Positions 23,818 through 32,624 of a stretch of DNA of 35,409 nt are shown piece after piece. Positions within the stretch are counted from its first letter, which is position 1, and each line of letters starts with the position of its first letter. The notes below the pieces were generated by a model that saw only the letters and a list, made by a program, of their open reading frames with translations, had not been told where the DNA came from and did not search any database. The position numbers and the translations under genes were made by a program. Origin of the DNA: Halioxenophilus sp964342265 (GTDB lineage Bacteria; Pseudomonadota; Gammaproteobacteria; Pseudomonadales; Cellvibrionaceae); NCBI GenBank assembly GCA_964342265.1, contig CAYFFE010000026.1:1-35409 (forward strand), given 5' to 3'.

Positions 23818-25212
23818 GTGACAATTCTGCGCGCAACCCACAGCCTCAGCGGCCGTTTGATTCTGGCGTCGCTGATTGTCTTGCCGATTTTTGTCGCCGC
23901 CAGCGGCATTGCTTTGGACCGCGCCTTTGCCCAGAGTCAAGCCACCGCCGAGCGCGAGCGTTTGCGCACTCAAATGTATTTACTGTTGGGTGCCACCGAG
24001 GTGTTATCGGGCGAATTGTGGCTGCCTGAGCAACTGCCCGAGCCGCGCTTTAATCAGCCGGAGTCGGGTTTGTATGCGCGCATTCTCGATGCGCAACAGG
24101 TGCTCTGGCAGTCGCCTTCGACTCTGATGGCCAAATTGCCCGCGCCTAAGCTCCAACCAAGCCTCGTATCTGACCCCGCTCCAGGTAAATCCGCGTTAAA
24201 GGCAGGCCAAGAGCTATTTCAAGATGTTTCTCTTGGCCAGCGCCCCGCTATGGTTTTCAGCTTTGATGTGGCCTGGCAAGTCAGCAACAGCGCCGAACAA
24301 CTCTACCGATTTCAGATTTTTCACGATCAACGGAGCATCATTGCCGAGCGCAACAGCTATCGCCAACAACTGTGGCGCTGGCTGGGCGGCTTAACGCTGC
24401 TATTGATTGCATTGCAGTGGGGCATTCAGCGCTGGGGACTGCAGCCGTTCACCCGACTGGCTCAGGAGCTCAACCGCTTACACTCCGGCGAAAACCTCAC
24501 GCTCAGCGAGAGCTATCCCGCCGAAATTAACCCGGTGGTGCAAAACCTCAACGCCGTGGTGAGCGCCGAGCGTCATCAGCGCGATCGCTATCGCAATACG
24601 CTGTCGGATTTAGCGCACAGTTTAAAAACGCCCTTGGCGCTGCTGCGCAGCCATCTCGACAGCGGCCAATTGCAGCAAACGGAGATCGATGAGCAGATCA
24701 GTCGCATGGACGACATTATTCGCCATCAGTTGCAACGCGCCGTTAAACAATCGTCCGCACCCACCGGCCAAGTGTGCGAAGTTAGCGCCATCGTCGAGCG
24801 AATGATCAGTGCTCTGCAAAAAGTTTATGCCGATAAAGGTATTCGATTTGAGGTGGCTATCGACCCTCAATGTCGCTTTTACGGCGACGAGGGCGATTTA
24901 ATGGAATGCTTGGGTAATTTGCTCGATAACGCCTGTAAATACGGCCACTCGCGCGTTGAGGTTAGTGCTCACACCAACCAATGGCTGGTTATCCAAATTG
25001 CCGACGATGGCCCGGGCATACCGCAACAACAGCGAGCGCAAGTGCTTAAGCGCGGTGCCCGCGCCGATACCGCCCAGAGCGGCCAGGGTATTGGCCTAGC
25101 GGTGGTGGTGGATATTTTAGCCAGCTACGGCGGCGCGCTGACTATTGATCGATCTCAATGGGGCGGCGCACTGGTGGAAGTGCAACTGCCCAACAAGGCC
25201 ATCAGCCATTAA
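23818..25212 (+). CDS. PhoQ-like sensor histidine kinase
   Basis: This 464-residue inner-membrane kinase has two helices (about 13-37 and 184-204) around a periplasmic domain of about 145 residues, a short HAMP-like linker, a dimerisation and phosphoacceptor region with His267 in LSDLAHSLKTPLALLRSH, and a catalytic ATPase domain with N-box LGNLLDNACKYG, G1 DDGPGIP and G2 GQGIGLAVV. The LAHSLKTPLA box is of the PhoQ subtype. The start is a GTG at 23818, four bases after the regulator's TAA. The signal is unknown; the upstream PepSY protein could be a periplasmic partner. Confidence 0.93.
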   Translation: MTILRATHSLSGRLILASLIVLPIFVAASGIALDRAFAQSQATAERERLRTQMYLLLGATEVLSGELWLPEQLPEPRFNQPESGLYARILDAQQVLWQSPSTLMAKLPAPKLQPSLVSDPAPGKSALKAGQELFQDVSLGQRPAMVFSFDVAWQVSNSAEQLYRFQIFHDQRSIIAERNSYRQQLWRWLGGLTLLLIALQWGIQRWGLQPFTRLAQELNRLHSGENLTLSESYPAEINPVVQNLNAVVSAERHQRDRYRNTLSDLAHSLKTPLALLRSHLDSGQLQQTEIDEQISRMDDIIRHQLQRAVKQSSAPTGQVCEVSAIVERMISALQKVYADKGIRFEVAIDPQCRFYGDEGDLMECLGNLLDNACKYGHSRVEVSAHTNQWLVIQIADDGPGIPQQQRAQVLKRGARADTAQSGQGIGLAVVVDILASYGGALTIDRSQWGGALVEVQLPNKAISH

Positions 25213-25233
25213 GCTGGCGCTTCTAGGTTTAAT

Positions 25234-26820
25234 TTAAGCCGGGCTGAGTTCCGCTTGATCTGCGGGTGCCAGCAAATGCGTGCACTCCTCGGCAAAGCCC
25301 GCGCCCACTTCGGCGTAGTAGTTAAACACCACATCGGCACCCAGCGCGATTAATTCTTTGCGTTCATCCTCGTAACGAGCCACAGCGGCAATACGGCCGT
25401 TAAAGTCGGTTTGCTTGAGTTGGAGAATGATGTTTTTCATTTCTGCCGTGGAGGGTATCGCCAGCATGACTACGCGAATTTTAGAGACATCGAGCTGCTC
25501 CCAAAAATCGATGTCGTCGGCATCGCCATTGACCACGTTGTAGCCTTTTTGCTGCTGTTTTAGTGCGCGTTCCTCGTCGATCTCCACACACCAAACTTTG
25601 CCGTGCAGCTTGGGCTCCAACGCTAGGTAAGAGCCGATACCTACCCGCCCCATGCCACAAATTAACACCTCGGCACCGTAGGGTTGTTGGTAGCCGTGAA
25701 TGGCTTGCGCCTTGGGGTGTTCGAAGCGGCCAATAAACGATTTAAAGCGCATGTAGATGGTGTGGGCACGCTTGTACAAAAACGACGACACCACAAACGA
25801 TGTGGCTACCACCAAAGCAATCATGACCAGCTCGCTTTCGGGCATCCAGCCCTGGGCCACACCCTGGCTGGCCACAATTAAACCGAACTCGCTGAAATTG
25901 GTCAGTGCCAGAGCACTTAAAAATGCCGTGCGGGCGCGTAATTTGAGCGCCACAAACAAGCCAAAGAACATGACAAACTTAATGGGCAGCAGCGCCATAA
26001 ACATCGCCACCCAGCCGAGCATTTCCCAGGTTGGCAACGCGCTAAAACCGATATTGAGGAAAAAACCCACCAGGAATAAATCCTTTAGGCTCATCAGCGA
26101 TTTGTACAACTCGTTAGCTTTGGGTAAACCGGCCACCATCATGCCGATTATCAGCGCGCCCAAATCGCCCTTGATATTAACCGCGTAGAATAATTCGTAG
26201 CCGCCCAGAGCAATTAAAAAGCCCACCAACACTAATAATTCGCCGTGGCCGCTGCGGCTTAAAATAAATTTGAGCGCCGGGCGCACAAACCACAACAGCG
26301 GCAAAGCCAGCGCCCAGATACTCGGCGCCTTGCCCGTGGCCAACACCAAAAACACCACGGCGACAATATCCTGAATAACGAGCACGCCAATGGCTAAATC
26401 GCCGTGCCGGCTTTTTAACTCCGAGCTGTCCTCCAGGATTTTCATCACGCACACGGTACTGCTAAAGCTCAAGGCAAAAGCGACGGCGGCCACCAACTGC
26501 AGGTTGCCCACGGGATTGGGAATAAAGAATAGCCACAGCATGCCGATGCCAGTCACGGCCAAACACCAAATGATGCCGTGACTTAATGCCCCGCCCCAAA
26601 CCTCAACACGCGCCAATTCGCGCAGGTTGAGCTTTAGGCCGATGGTAAAAAGCATTAAGGTGATGCCGAGGTCGGCCAGGTTGGTGAGCCCATCGAACGG
26701 CAGAACGCCGATGCCATTGAGACCAAAACCCGCCACTAAATAGCCCACCAGCGGCGGCAAGCCTAATTGCCGGGCGGCAAAGCCGAACGCAAACGCCACA
26801 GCAACCCACAGAAAATCCAT
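25234..26820 (-). CDS. CPA2-family monovalent cation:proton antiporter with TrkA-N domain
   Basis: This 528-residue inner-membrane protein has an N-terminal sodium/hydrogen-exchanger domain of about 12 helices (residues 1-360) with the helix-unwinding region FALSFSSTVCVMKILED, and a cytosolic TrkA-N/RCK nucleotide-binding domain from about residue 380 (ICGMGRVGIGSYLAL and the acidic VEIDEE that follows strand two). It resembles KefB/KefC and especially YbaL, and probably exchanges K+ or Na+ for H+. The ion and ligand are not visible. It is convergent with the sensor kinase gene and 85 bp downstream of the exporter gene. Confidence 0.92.
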   Translation of the reverse strand: MDFLWVAVAFAFGFAARQLGLPPLVGYLVAGFGLNGIGVLPFDGLTNLADLGITLMLFTIGLKLNLRELARVEVWGGALSHGIIWCLAVTGIGMLWLFFIPNPVGNLQLVAAVAFALSFSSTVCVMKILEDSSELKSRHGDLAIGVLVIQDIVAVVFLVLATGKAPSIWALALPLLWFVRPALKFILSRSGHGELLVLVGFLIALGGYELFYAVNIKGDLGALIIGMMVAGLPKANELYKSLMSLKDLFLVGFFLNIGFSALPTWEMLGWVAMFMALLPIKFVMFFGLFVALKLRARTAFLSALALTNFSEFGLIVASQGVAQGWMPESELVMIALVVATSFVVSSFLYKRAHTIYMRFKSFIGRFEHPKAQAIHGYQQPYGAEVLICGMGRVGIGSYLALEPKLHGKVWCVEIDEERALKQQQKGYNVVNGDADDIDFWEQLDVSKIRVVMLAIPSTAEMKNIILQLKQTDFNGRIAAVARYEDERKELIALGADVVFNYYAEVGAGFAEECTHLLAPADQAELSPA

Positions 26821-26905
26821 ATCGACTAGCCCCTATTACCCATTGTTACCCTGTTGGGCACTCTCGCAATAGCGAGCGCGCCGGTGCCTCGGCTAAAAGA
26901 ATAGT

Positions 26906-29488
26906 CTATGAGGCCTGCGGCTCCTGTGCAAAGGGCTTAACCATCAAAATCAGTTTAGGCAACAGCGTTAACGCGCCCATAATCGCCGCCAACATGGCCA
27001 GCCCCGTTAACAAGCCGAAGTACACCGAGGGAATAAAATTCGACAATGCCAACACCGAGAAGCCAACGATGATGGTCACCGACGTGTAGTACATGGCACT
27101 GCCGATGGAGCCGTGGGCGCGATGCATGGTGGCCATATAATCGCCATCGTGTTTGAGTTCGCGCTGGAAGCGGTGGATGTAATGAATGGTATCGTCCACA
27201 CCAATGCCCACGGTAATGGCAGCAATGGTAATGGTCATCATATCCAGGGAAATCCCCGCTAGGCCCATGCCGCCGAGCACCACCGTCGCGGCCAGCAAAT
27301 TGGGAATAATAGCGATTACCGCCACTTTAAGGGAACGGAACAAGATCAAAAACATGATCATTATGGCGATAAATACGGCACCTAAAGTGAGAATTTGCGA
27401 TCGAAACAAGCTCTGCAGCATATTGTTGTAGAGCAATAAACCACCGGTAAAGCGAATTTGCTCGGGCTTAAAGCCCAATTCGTCGACTAGGTGCGTGCGA
27501 ATTTTGTCGATGAGTTTTAATCGCTCCAAATCCGGATCGGTTTCTTTTACTCGAAACGACACCCGCGCCTGATTGTGCTCGGCATCCAAATAAGGCGACA
27601 CCAAAATATTTTCGATTTCATCGGGCAGCGCGTTGCGTGCCAGAGCCAGCTCAAAGTTATTTAAACTGCCGCCGTTGATGTCTTTGGCCACTTCGTAAAA
27701 AACCGCCAGAGAATCCACCCGGCCCACTTCGCTCAAGCTATTGAGATAATCCTGAATACTTTTTAAATCGCGCAAACCCGCCACGGTAAACCAATAGGGC
27801 GTGGCGGCCTGGGTTTCTGGGTTGTGTTCGGAGAAGGGATCGGCCGAGGCAAACGGATCTTCCTCCGACAGAGGTTCGGCCATTTCGAACGGATCGGGCT
27901 CGTCGAACGGATCGGCCTCGGCAAAGGGATCATCCTCGTCGGTGTAATTTAAATCCCCGCCCGAATCCACAAGCTCCGGGTCCACATCGACGATAATATC
28001 CAAACCGATGGTGCCACCCATGTTTTGGTCGATGACTTTCATTCCCTGGTGAATTTCGGTGTCGGAGTCGAAATAATCAATAAAGCGGTTGTCCACTTGC
28101 AAGCGGCTCACCCCCACTCCGGCCACCACGGCCAATAAGACACTAATGGCCAATACTAGGCTGCCGTGATGTTGGGTGAATTTGGAAAAATACAGCGTAA
28201 ACGGCTTATCGGTGGTTTTATCTTGCTGAGCTTTGCCGGCCGGAATCAGCATTAAACACGCCGGCAAGACCACAAATACCAAGACAAAACTCAACACCAA
28301 ACCAATGGTCATCATCCAGCCAAAATCAATCACCGGCCGAATGCCACTGACCACCAGAGAGGCAAAGGCCACGATGGTGGTCATGGCCGTGTACAAACAG
28401 GGCTTGAACATAAACTGAGTGGTGGCGCTCACCAACTGCGCCTGGCTCCAATCGGGGTTTTGGGCGTGATACTCCCGATAGCGCACCACCAAATGAATGG
28501 TAATCGCCAAGGTTACAATCAACAGCAACGCCACAAAATTGCTGGAGATAACGGTTAATCGCCAGTCAATCCAGCTTAAAAAACCGAGCATGATGAGAAT
28601 GGACAACACCGAGGTGAGCAGCGGAATAACCACAAAGCGCACACGCCGAAAAATAATGCTCAGCAACAAAATTATAAACAGCACAATGGCACTGCCAAAC
28701 ACCACCAAATCATTGCGAATGTAAGAAATCATATCGGCAGTGACCATGGTGACACCGCCGAGAAAAATATCGGCGTTATCTTTGTATTTATCGGCGATGG
28801 CGCGCACTTCTGCTACGCGGTGATGGTCTTCTTGTTCTTTGACGGTGCGATAGTCGCGGAATTTTTGCGCGAGCCGATCCAATTCCTGCTGTTCGGCTTC
28901 GGTGAGTTCTTGTTGCTTGCGCTTTAAGCGCAGAGCATCGCGCGCGCGCACCAATTCGATGTATTTTTCGTCCACCGCCAACTGCAAAGCGATGGCTGTG
29001 GTTTGGCCGTCGGGACCTAAAATCAGGTTTTTATAGACCGGGCTGGTTTGAAATTCCTCTTTGGCGCTATCGTAGGCCACGTCGGAATTTTCCAGCGTAC
29101 GCACACCGGAGGTAACATCGCCAATGCTTTGCAGCGGGCTGTACAGCAGCGGAATATCGAGAATACTCAACACATTGGCCACGCCGTTTACTTCGCGCAA
29201 TTCGTTGCGCAGACTTTTTAGGTGGGCCAACGACTCTTCAGTAAACAGGTTGTCGTGAGGTTTGTAGGTAACTACCAGTAAATCGCCAGATTGATAGCGC
29301 TGGGTTATTTTTCGAAAATAATCCAGGTCCCGGTCGGCCTCGAGTGTTAGCGCGTCGGCCGAGGCATCCAGTTTAAAATTGGGTAACCCAAGCGCCATAA
29401 AAATGGCAAACGCGAACACAAAAAACAACGTCAAACGGGGGCGTTCGATTACCAGGGCCTGATAAAACTCTGAAAAACGTTTGGTCAT
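26906..29488 (-). CDS. RND/MMPL-family exporter with an acidic DPF hexapeptide array
   Basis: This 860-residue RND-superfamily permease has two MMPL halves. Each has a leading helix (about 17-35 and 442-460), a large periplasmic domain and a cluster of five helices (about 260-420 and 690-855). Motifs include VTLAITIHLVVRYRE in the first half and AAITVGIGVDDTIHYIHRF in the second, with the acidic residues expected for proton coupling. The substrate is unknown; relatives export lipids or hopanoids. The second periplasmic domain carries six tandem hexapeptides at 520-555 with an acidic lead-in from 511. No periplasmic adaptor or outer-membrane channel gene is nearby, so it probably works alone or with unlinked partners. 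The ATG at 29488 is standard. Confidence 0.9.
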   Translation of the reverse strand: MTKRFSEFYQALVIERPRLTLFFVFAFAIFMALGLPNFKLDASADALTLEADRDLDYFRKITQRYQSGDLLVVTYKPHDNLFTEESLAHLKSLRNELREVNGVANVLSILDIPLLYSPLQSIGDVTSGVRTLENSDVAYDSAKEEFQTSPVYKNLILGPDGQTTAIALQLAVDEKYIELVRARDALRLKRKQQELTEAEQQELDRLAQKFRDYRTVKEQEDHHRVAEVRAIADKYKDNADIFLGGVTMVTADMISYIRNDLVVFGSAIVLFIILLLSIIFRRVRFVVIPLLTSVLSILIMLGFLSWIDWRLTVISSNFVALLLIVTLAITIHLVVRYREYHAQNPDWSQAQLVSATTQFMFKPCLYTAMTTIVAFASLVVSGIRPVIDFGWMMTIGLVLSFVLVFVVLPACLMLIPAGKAQQDKTTDKPFTLYFSKFTQHHGSLVLAISVLLAVVAGVGVSRLQVDNRFIDYFDSDTEIHQGMKVIDQNMGGTIGLDIIVDVDPELVDSGGDLNYTDEDDPFAEADPFDEPDPFEMAEPLSEEDPFASADPFSEHNPETQAATPYWFTVAGLRDLKSIQDYLNSLSEVGRVDSLAVFYEVAKDINGGSLNNFELALARNALPDEIENILVSPYLDAEHNQARVSFRVKETDPDLERLKLIDKIRTHLVDELGFKPEQIRFTGGLLLYNNMLQSLFRSQILTLGAVFIAIMIMFLILFRSLKVAVIAIIPNLLAATVVLGGMGLAGISLDMMTITIAAITVGIGVDDTIHYIHRFQRELKHDGDYMATMHRAHGSIGSAMYYTSVTIIVGFSVLALSNFIPSVYFGLLTGLAMLAAIMGALTLLPKLILMVKPFAQEPQAS
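27824..27931 (-). repeat. Six tandem 18-bp units encoding DPFxxx hexapeptides
   Basis: Within the exporter gene, residues 520-555 repeat every six residues, with units starting at 520, 526, 532, 538, 544 and 550. The first unit is DPFAEA and the last DPFSEH; the fourth is degenerate (EPLSEE). The DNA units share a GAACGGATC-like core on the plus strand. The array lies in the second periplasmic loop, in a run of acidic residues. Confidence 0.9.
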
Positions 29489-29719
29489 GAAGATCTCGTT
29501 CTTGTGGCTACGCGATGATTCGCAGTGCTAAATCGTCGCATAACTCATTGGCTCCGAGTGATTACAGTTCACTCAAAATCAAATCGGCTACACCGCGTCG
29601 GGCCAGTGTAGCGCTGGTTTATTGGTTGGGATTATTTAACAAGTGGGTTGTAGCGAGTTGGATTCACAAAACGGCCAATGATCCTGCGCGATCAAATTAA
29701 CCTGCACAATTTGGCACTG

Positions 29720-30016
29720 TTAGGATTGACGCTCGGAATGGCCCAGATCCATGTCTGGGTCGACGATATCTCGCACTTTTTGCTTGAGTGTTTTAATTTC
29801 TGGAAATCCCCCATCGCGCTTGCGCTCCCAGATCATAATACCATCCACCGTAATTCTAAACACACCGCCTGTAGCGGGCACTAGGTTGACGCCCGCCACT
29901 TGCAGTTCAAACGTTTGCAACAACTCCTGAGCCATCCATGCCGAGCGCAATAACCAACGACACTGCGTGCAGTAGGAGATGGTAATTTGCGGCTTTGGTT
30001 CGGCACTGGTCGCCAA
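29720..30016 (-). CDS. SelW/SelT/SelH-like Rdx family protein
   Basis: This 98-residue thioredoxin-like protein fits the Rdx family: an N-terminal ITISYCTQCRW with the redox CxxC at C16 and C19, ATGGVFRITVDGIMIWERK and GGFPEIKTLKQKVRD. The family replaces selenocysteine by cysteine in many bacteria, and here both positions are Cys codons, with no UGA. A thiol-redox role is likely but partners are unknown. The start is a TTG at 30016 with AGGAG (30023-30027) six bases before it. It begins 25 bp after the pseudokinase stop, so the two are probably cotranscribed. Confidence 0.88.
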   Translation of the reverse strand: MATSAEPKPQITISYCTQCRWLLRSAWMAQELLQTFELQVAGVNLVPATGGVFRITVDGIMIWERKRDGGFPEIKTLKQKVRDIVDPDMDLGHSERQS

Positions 30017-30041
30017 TAGTTACTCCTAAACTCTGTTGCAA

Positions 30042-31754
30042 TTATTGAAAGGCCACAATAATGCCCACATTTGCCATGACTTGGAACAGCAAAATTAAGA
30101 GCAACAACAACAATAATTTTTTACGTTCGTTTTGTTTTACGGCGTTTTTTGTTGTTTTTTGGGCTTTTTTTACGATTGGCACCGGCTCGTTGGGAATTTT
30201 TGCAAATAACTCCTGCATTTGCGCAAGCGTAGGGCACGGATTGCTGTGCGGACTAAAGCAATCCATAAGCATCGCCTGCACAGCCGCCGGCAATGGCGTA
30301 CCCGCCCCCAATTGCAGTCCGCGCTCCGACAGCCGCAGCGCCTGTCCCACCAAAACCCGATAGGCGATCTCCGCCACACTGCGCACCAACGAGGCCGAAT
30401 CACCCGCGACGGCAGCCTTTTGCGGGGTATGCGTTAAAGCCCGCGATGACTCATTCACTGGACGCTGTAACGCCTTCGGTCGCTCGGGCAAAATAATCGG
30501 TCGCCACTGCCGATCGACCATAATTTGTTCGATACTTAATGGTTTAACCACCAGGCCACGCTGCTCCAGTGTTTGTAACTGCTCACAAATCTCAGCCAGC
30601 AGCGGGTAAGCGATGGCCACCGACAGTGGCCCAGTTAATCGATCGCTGAGAAAAACCGTCTCACCCAGAGGAAATCGGCACACTAGCCAGCCCGATGATT
30701 CATCAGCGATAAATTCCAGCGCGGATATTCCGAGCATCGGTCCTTCTGCCATGGGTTTGGCAAAGGCTTTTAAAATATTTCGGCCAGCGCGTAATTGGCT
30801 TGGAATCAGCAGGTTTTGCCACCAGTGCTCGCTTTTTTCCTCAAGCCAAATTGCTCTCAGGCAATCCCCCATCGGAGCAAAATCCAACACAGTGTTGCCT
30901 GCGCGGTATTTGAGCTGCTCGCGCAGACTGTCGAGCGCGGGATGGTGCACAGCCAATAGCTGCTTTGCGGCCAGCACCAACAACAATTTTTGAATAACCT
31001 GCAACCACGCCGGCTGATCGCAAGACACATCGGCGGAAAAATACCAACGAATAAGCTCGCGAGCGGGGCCACTTAATGCACTTTGGCTGAGCACCTGGGG
31101 CAGTTTTTTTGTGTCTTCGATGACATGATTGCCAAGCCATTGAACCGCAATTGCTGCTAGACTTTTCGAGGTGAGCGCACGCTGGGTTTTCGCGCCCAAC
31201 AAAACACCCGGCAAATAACCAAAACCGGCCACTTGTACGTTAACGCCTGTGTTTTGTACCACATTATTTTGCGCGGTTTTGATTTGAACCACGATTTGAG
31301 GCGCAGTTACCGCTTCCACTGAGGTGTGAGCCACAAAAATAAATGCGGGCTGTAAATTGCGGTGCCCCTGGCCACTCATTTCTGCCAGCGACAAAATGCG
31401 AGCCAGAGCCAACAGCACCTGCAACAAGATTACTTCCGAAGGCGGCCCCTGCCGTATTAATTCGGGCAACGGCTGGCCGGCGCTGTGGCGAACCGACAAA
31501 TAACCCAAGTGGTGGTCGTCGAGCCCGCAATCGATGGTACCTAAAATACCGTCGCCGCTGAGCGCTTTAAGCGATTCCAGTTGGCTGCGGTTGAGTTCAA
31601 TAGCGGCGGTGCTATTTTTAACAGGTTGGCGCGTTCGATACAGCCAACAGGCAGCCCCCGAGGCAATATCCACTGCGCGGCTCAGCACCAAGTGGTGATC
31701 CTGATAAACGGTTTGATTGCCCTTAAATTTGCGCAAATCGATTAAATTTGCCAT
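30042..31754 (-). CDS. Tail-anchored tandem pseudokinase (Ser/Thr kinase fold, catalytic residues lost)
   Basis: I read this 570-residue protein as two degenerate protein-kinase domains plus a C-terminal anchor. Domain 1 (about 1-265) has HRNLQPAFIFV at 131-141 where kinases have HRDLKPxNI, and AGFG at 176-179 where DFG is expected; no VAIK lysine is evident. Domain 2 (about 310-520) has a hinge-like GWLVCRFPLGE (355-365) and VVKPLSIEQIMV (402-413), which lines up residue for residue with VHRDLKPENILV but lacks H, R, D, K and N. Each domain ends with a helical C-lobe (199-260 and 455-518). A Lys-rich linker leads to a final helix at 546-569. The start is the ATG at 31754; an upstream frame to 31925 looks non-coding. 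Both domains are predicted catalytically dead. Function unknown; the FHA neighbour suggests phospho-signalling or scaffolding. Confidence 0.72.
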   Translation of the reverse strand: MANLIDLRKFKGNQTVYQDHHLVLSRAVDIASGAACWLYRTRQPVKNSTAAIELNRSQLESLKALSGDGILGTIDCGLDDHHLGYLSVRHSAGQPLPELIRQGPPSEVILLQVLLALARILSLAEMSGQGHRNLQPAFIFVAHTSVEAVTAPQIVVQIKTAQNNVVQNTGVNVQVAGFGYLPGVLLGAKTQRALTSKSLAAIAVQWLGNHVIEDTKKLPQVLSQSALSGPARELIRWYFSADVSCDQPAWLQVIQKLLLVLAAKQLLAVHHPALDSLREQLKYRAGNTVLDFAPMGDCLRAIWLEEKSEHWWQNLLIPSQLRAGRNILKAFAKPMAEGPMLGISALEFIADESSGWLVCRFPLGETVFLSDRLTGPLSVAIAYPLLAEICEQLQTLEQRGLVVKPLSIEQIMVDRQWRPIILPERPKALQRPVNESSRALTHTPQKAAVAGDSASLVRSVAEIAYRVLVGQALRLSERGLQLGAGTPLPAAVQAMLMDCFSPHSNPCPTLAQMQELFAKIPNEPVPIVKKAQKTTKNAVKQNERKKLLLLLLLILLFQVMANVGIIVAFQ

Positions 31755-32047
31755 GAAATTTACAAAATCTTCCGGCAGTGATATGTTCCGCTCGCTCTCA
31801 AACTGGCAGACTACCCAAACCTGTAAAAAGGTTATCTTAACTGCCAGCTTGATCTCTGATCGCCGGGCGGGCTCTTTTAAATAGCTTAGGCTTATTTGGC
31901 AATTTAATGAGCGAATACTGCGCAAAAGCGTGCAAAACGTGATGCGCCACCGACTTTTTATTGGCTTCCACCACTTTTATTGATAAAAAAGCGCTCTTAC
32001 CCTCGCGATGTGTGCGCTTAAGCAATACAACCCTTGGAAAAACGCTG

Positions 32048-32578
32048 ATGGCAGACCAGGAACTGCAACTGGAAGAAGAGCCGGAAAACCTTTGGGCGAT
32101 TGTCGCCGACGGCAGTTGGATGCATGGCAAACGCTACGCCCTGCGCGATGGCACCATGACCATTGGTCGCAGTACCAAAGCCGACATCACGCTGCCCAGC
32201 ACGCACTTATCCCGCCAACACGCGCAGCTGCAAATTAAAGGCAGCCAGTTGTACTTAACCGATTTGGCCTCGGCCAACGGCACCTTTGTTAATGAGCAAA
32301 AAATTCAGAGGGCGGTGTTAAAAGTCGGCGATAAAGTCCGCTTCGATACCTTCAGCTTTGTAGTCGAAGGCCCCAACCTCGATCGCGATACGCAGATTCG
32401 GCAATCGGCCCAGTTTATCGACAGCGACGCCGAGAGAAGTTACGGCCAAAAATGGACCTCGCCCGGCAACCGCGTGGAAGCACCGGAAAAACCGGCGTCA
32501 GTTTGGTTGAAAGTATTCAGCGCATTGATTGTTTTGGTGTGCTTGGCTTATGTTGTTTATCTGGTTACCAATCTTTAA
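32048..32578 (+). CDS. FHA-domain protein with C-terminal membrane anchor
   Basis: This 176-residue protein has an acidic N-terminus, a forkhead-associated domain at about 16-108 and a single C-terminal helix at about 155-175. The phosphothreonine-binding residues are intact: GR at 40-41 (MTIGRS), SxxH at S55-H58 and NGT at 77-79, so it should bind phosphothreonine peptides on the cytosolic face of a membrane. The ATG at 32048 is chosen because the conserved part begins soon after; an upstream frame to 31961 adds 29 unlike residues. It is divergent from the tandem pseudokinase, 293 bp apart, with the same tail-anchor arrangement. Confidence 0.9.
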   Translation: MADQELQLEEEPENLWAIVADGSWMHGKRYALRDGTMTIGRSTKADITLPSTHLSRQHAQLQIKGSQLYLTDLASANGTFVNEQKIQRAVLKVGDKVRFDTFSFVVEGPNLDRDTQIRQSAQFIDSDAERSYGQKWTSPGNRVEAPEKPASVWLKVFSALIVLVCLAYVVYLVTNL

Positions 32579-32624
32579 CGATTAGATAAAACCACTGAGC
32601 CAATCAATGAAAGGCTTTTAAAAT

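Noticed and set aside
29515..29700. 61-codon plus-strand frame between exporter and Rdx genes
   Set aside because: Short, no ribosome site and no family resemblance.
29720..30016. Selenocysteine in the SelW-like protein
   Set aside because: Both redox positions are ordinary Cys codons, and no in-frame TGA or nearby SECIS-like need is seen.
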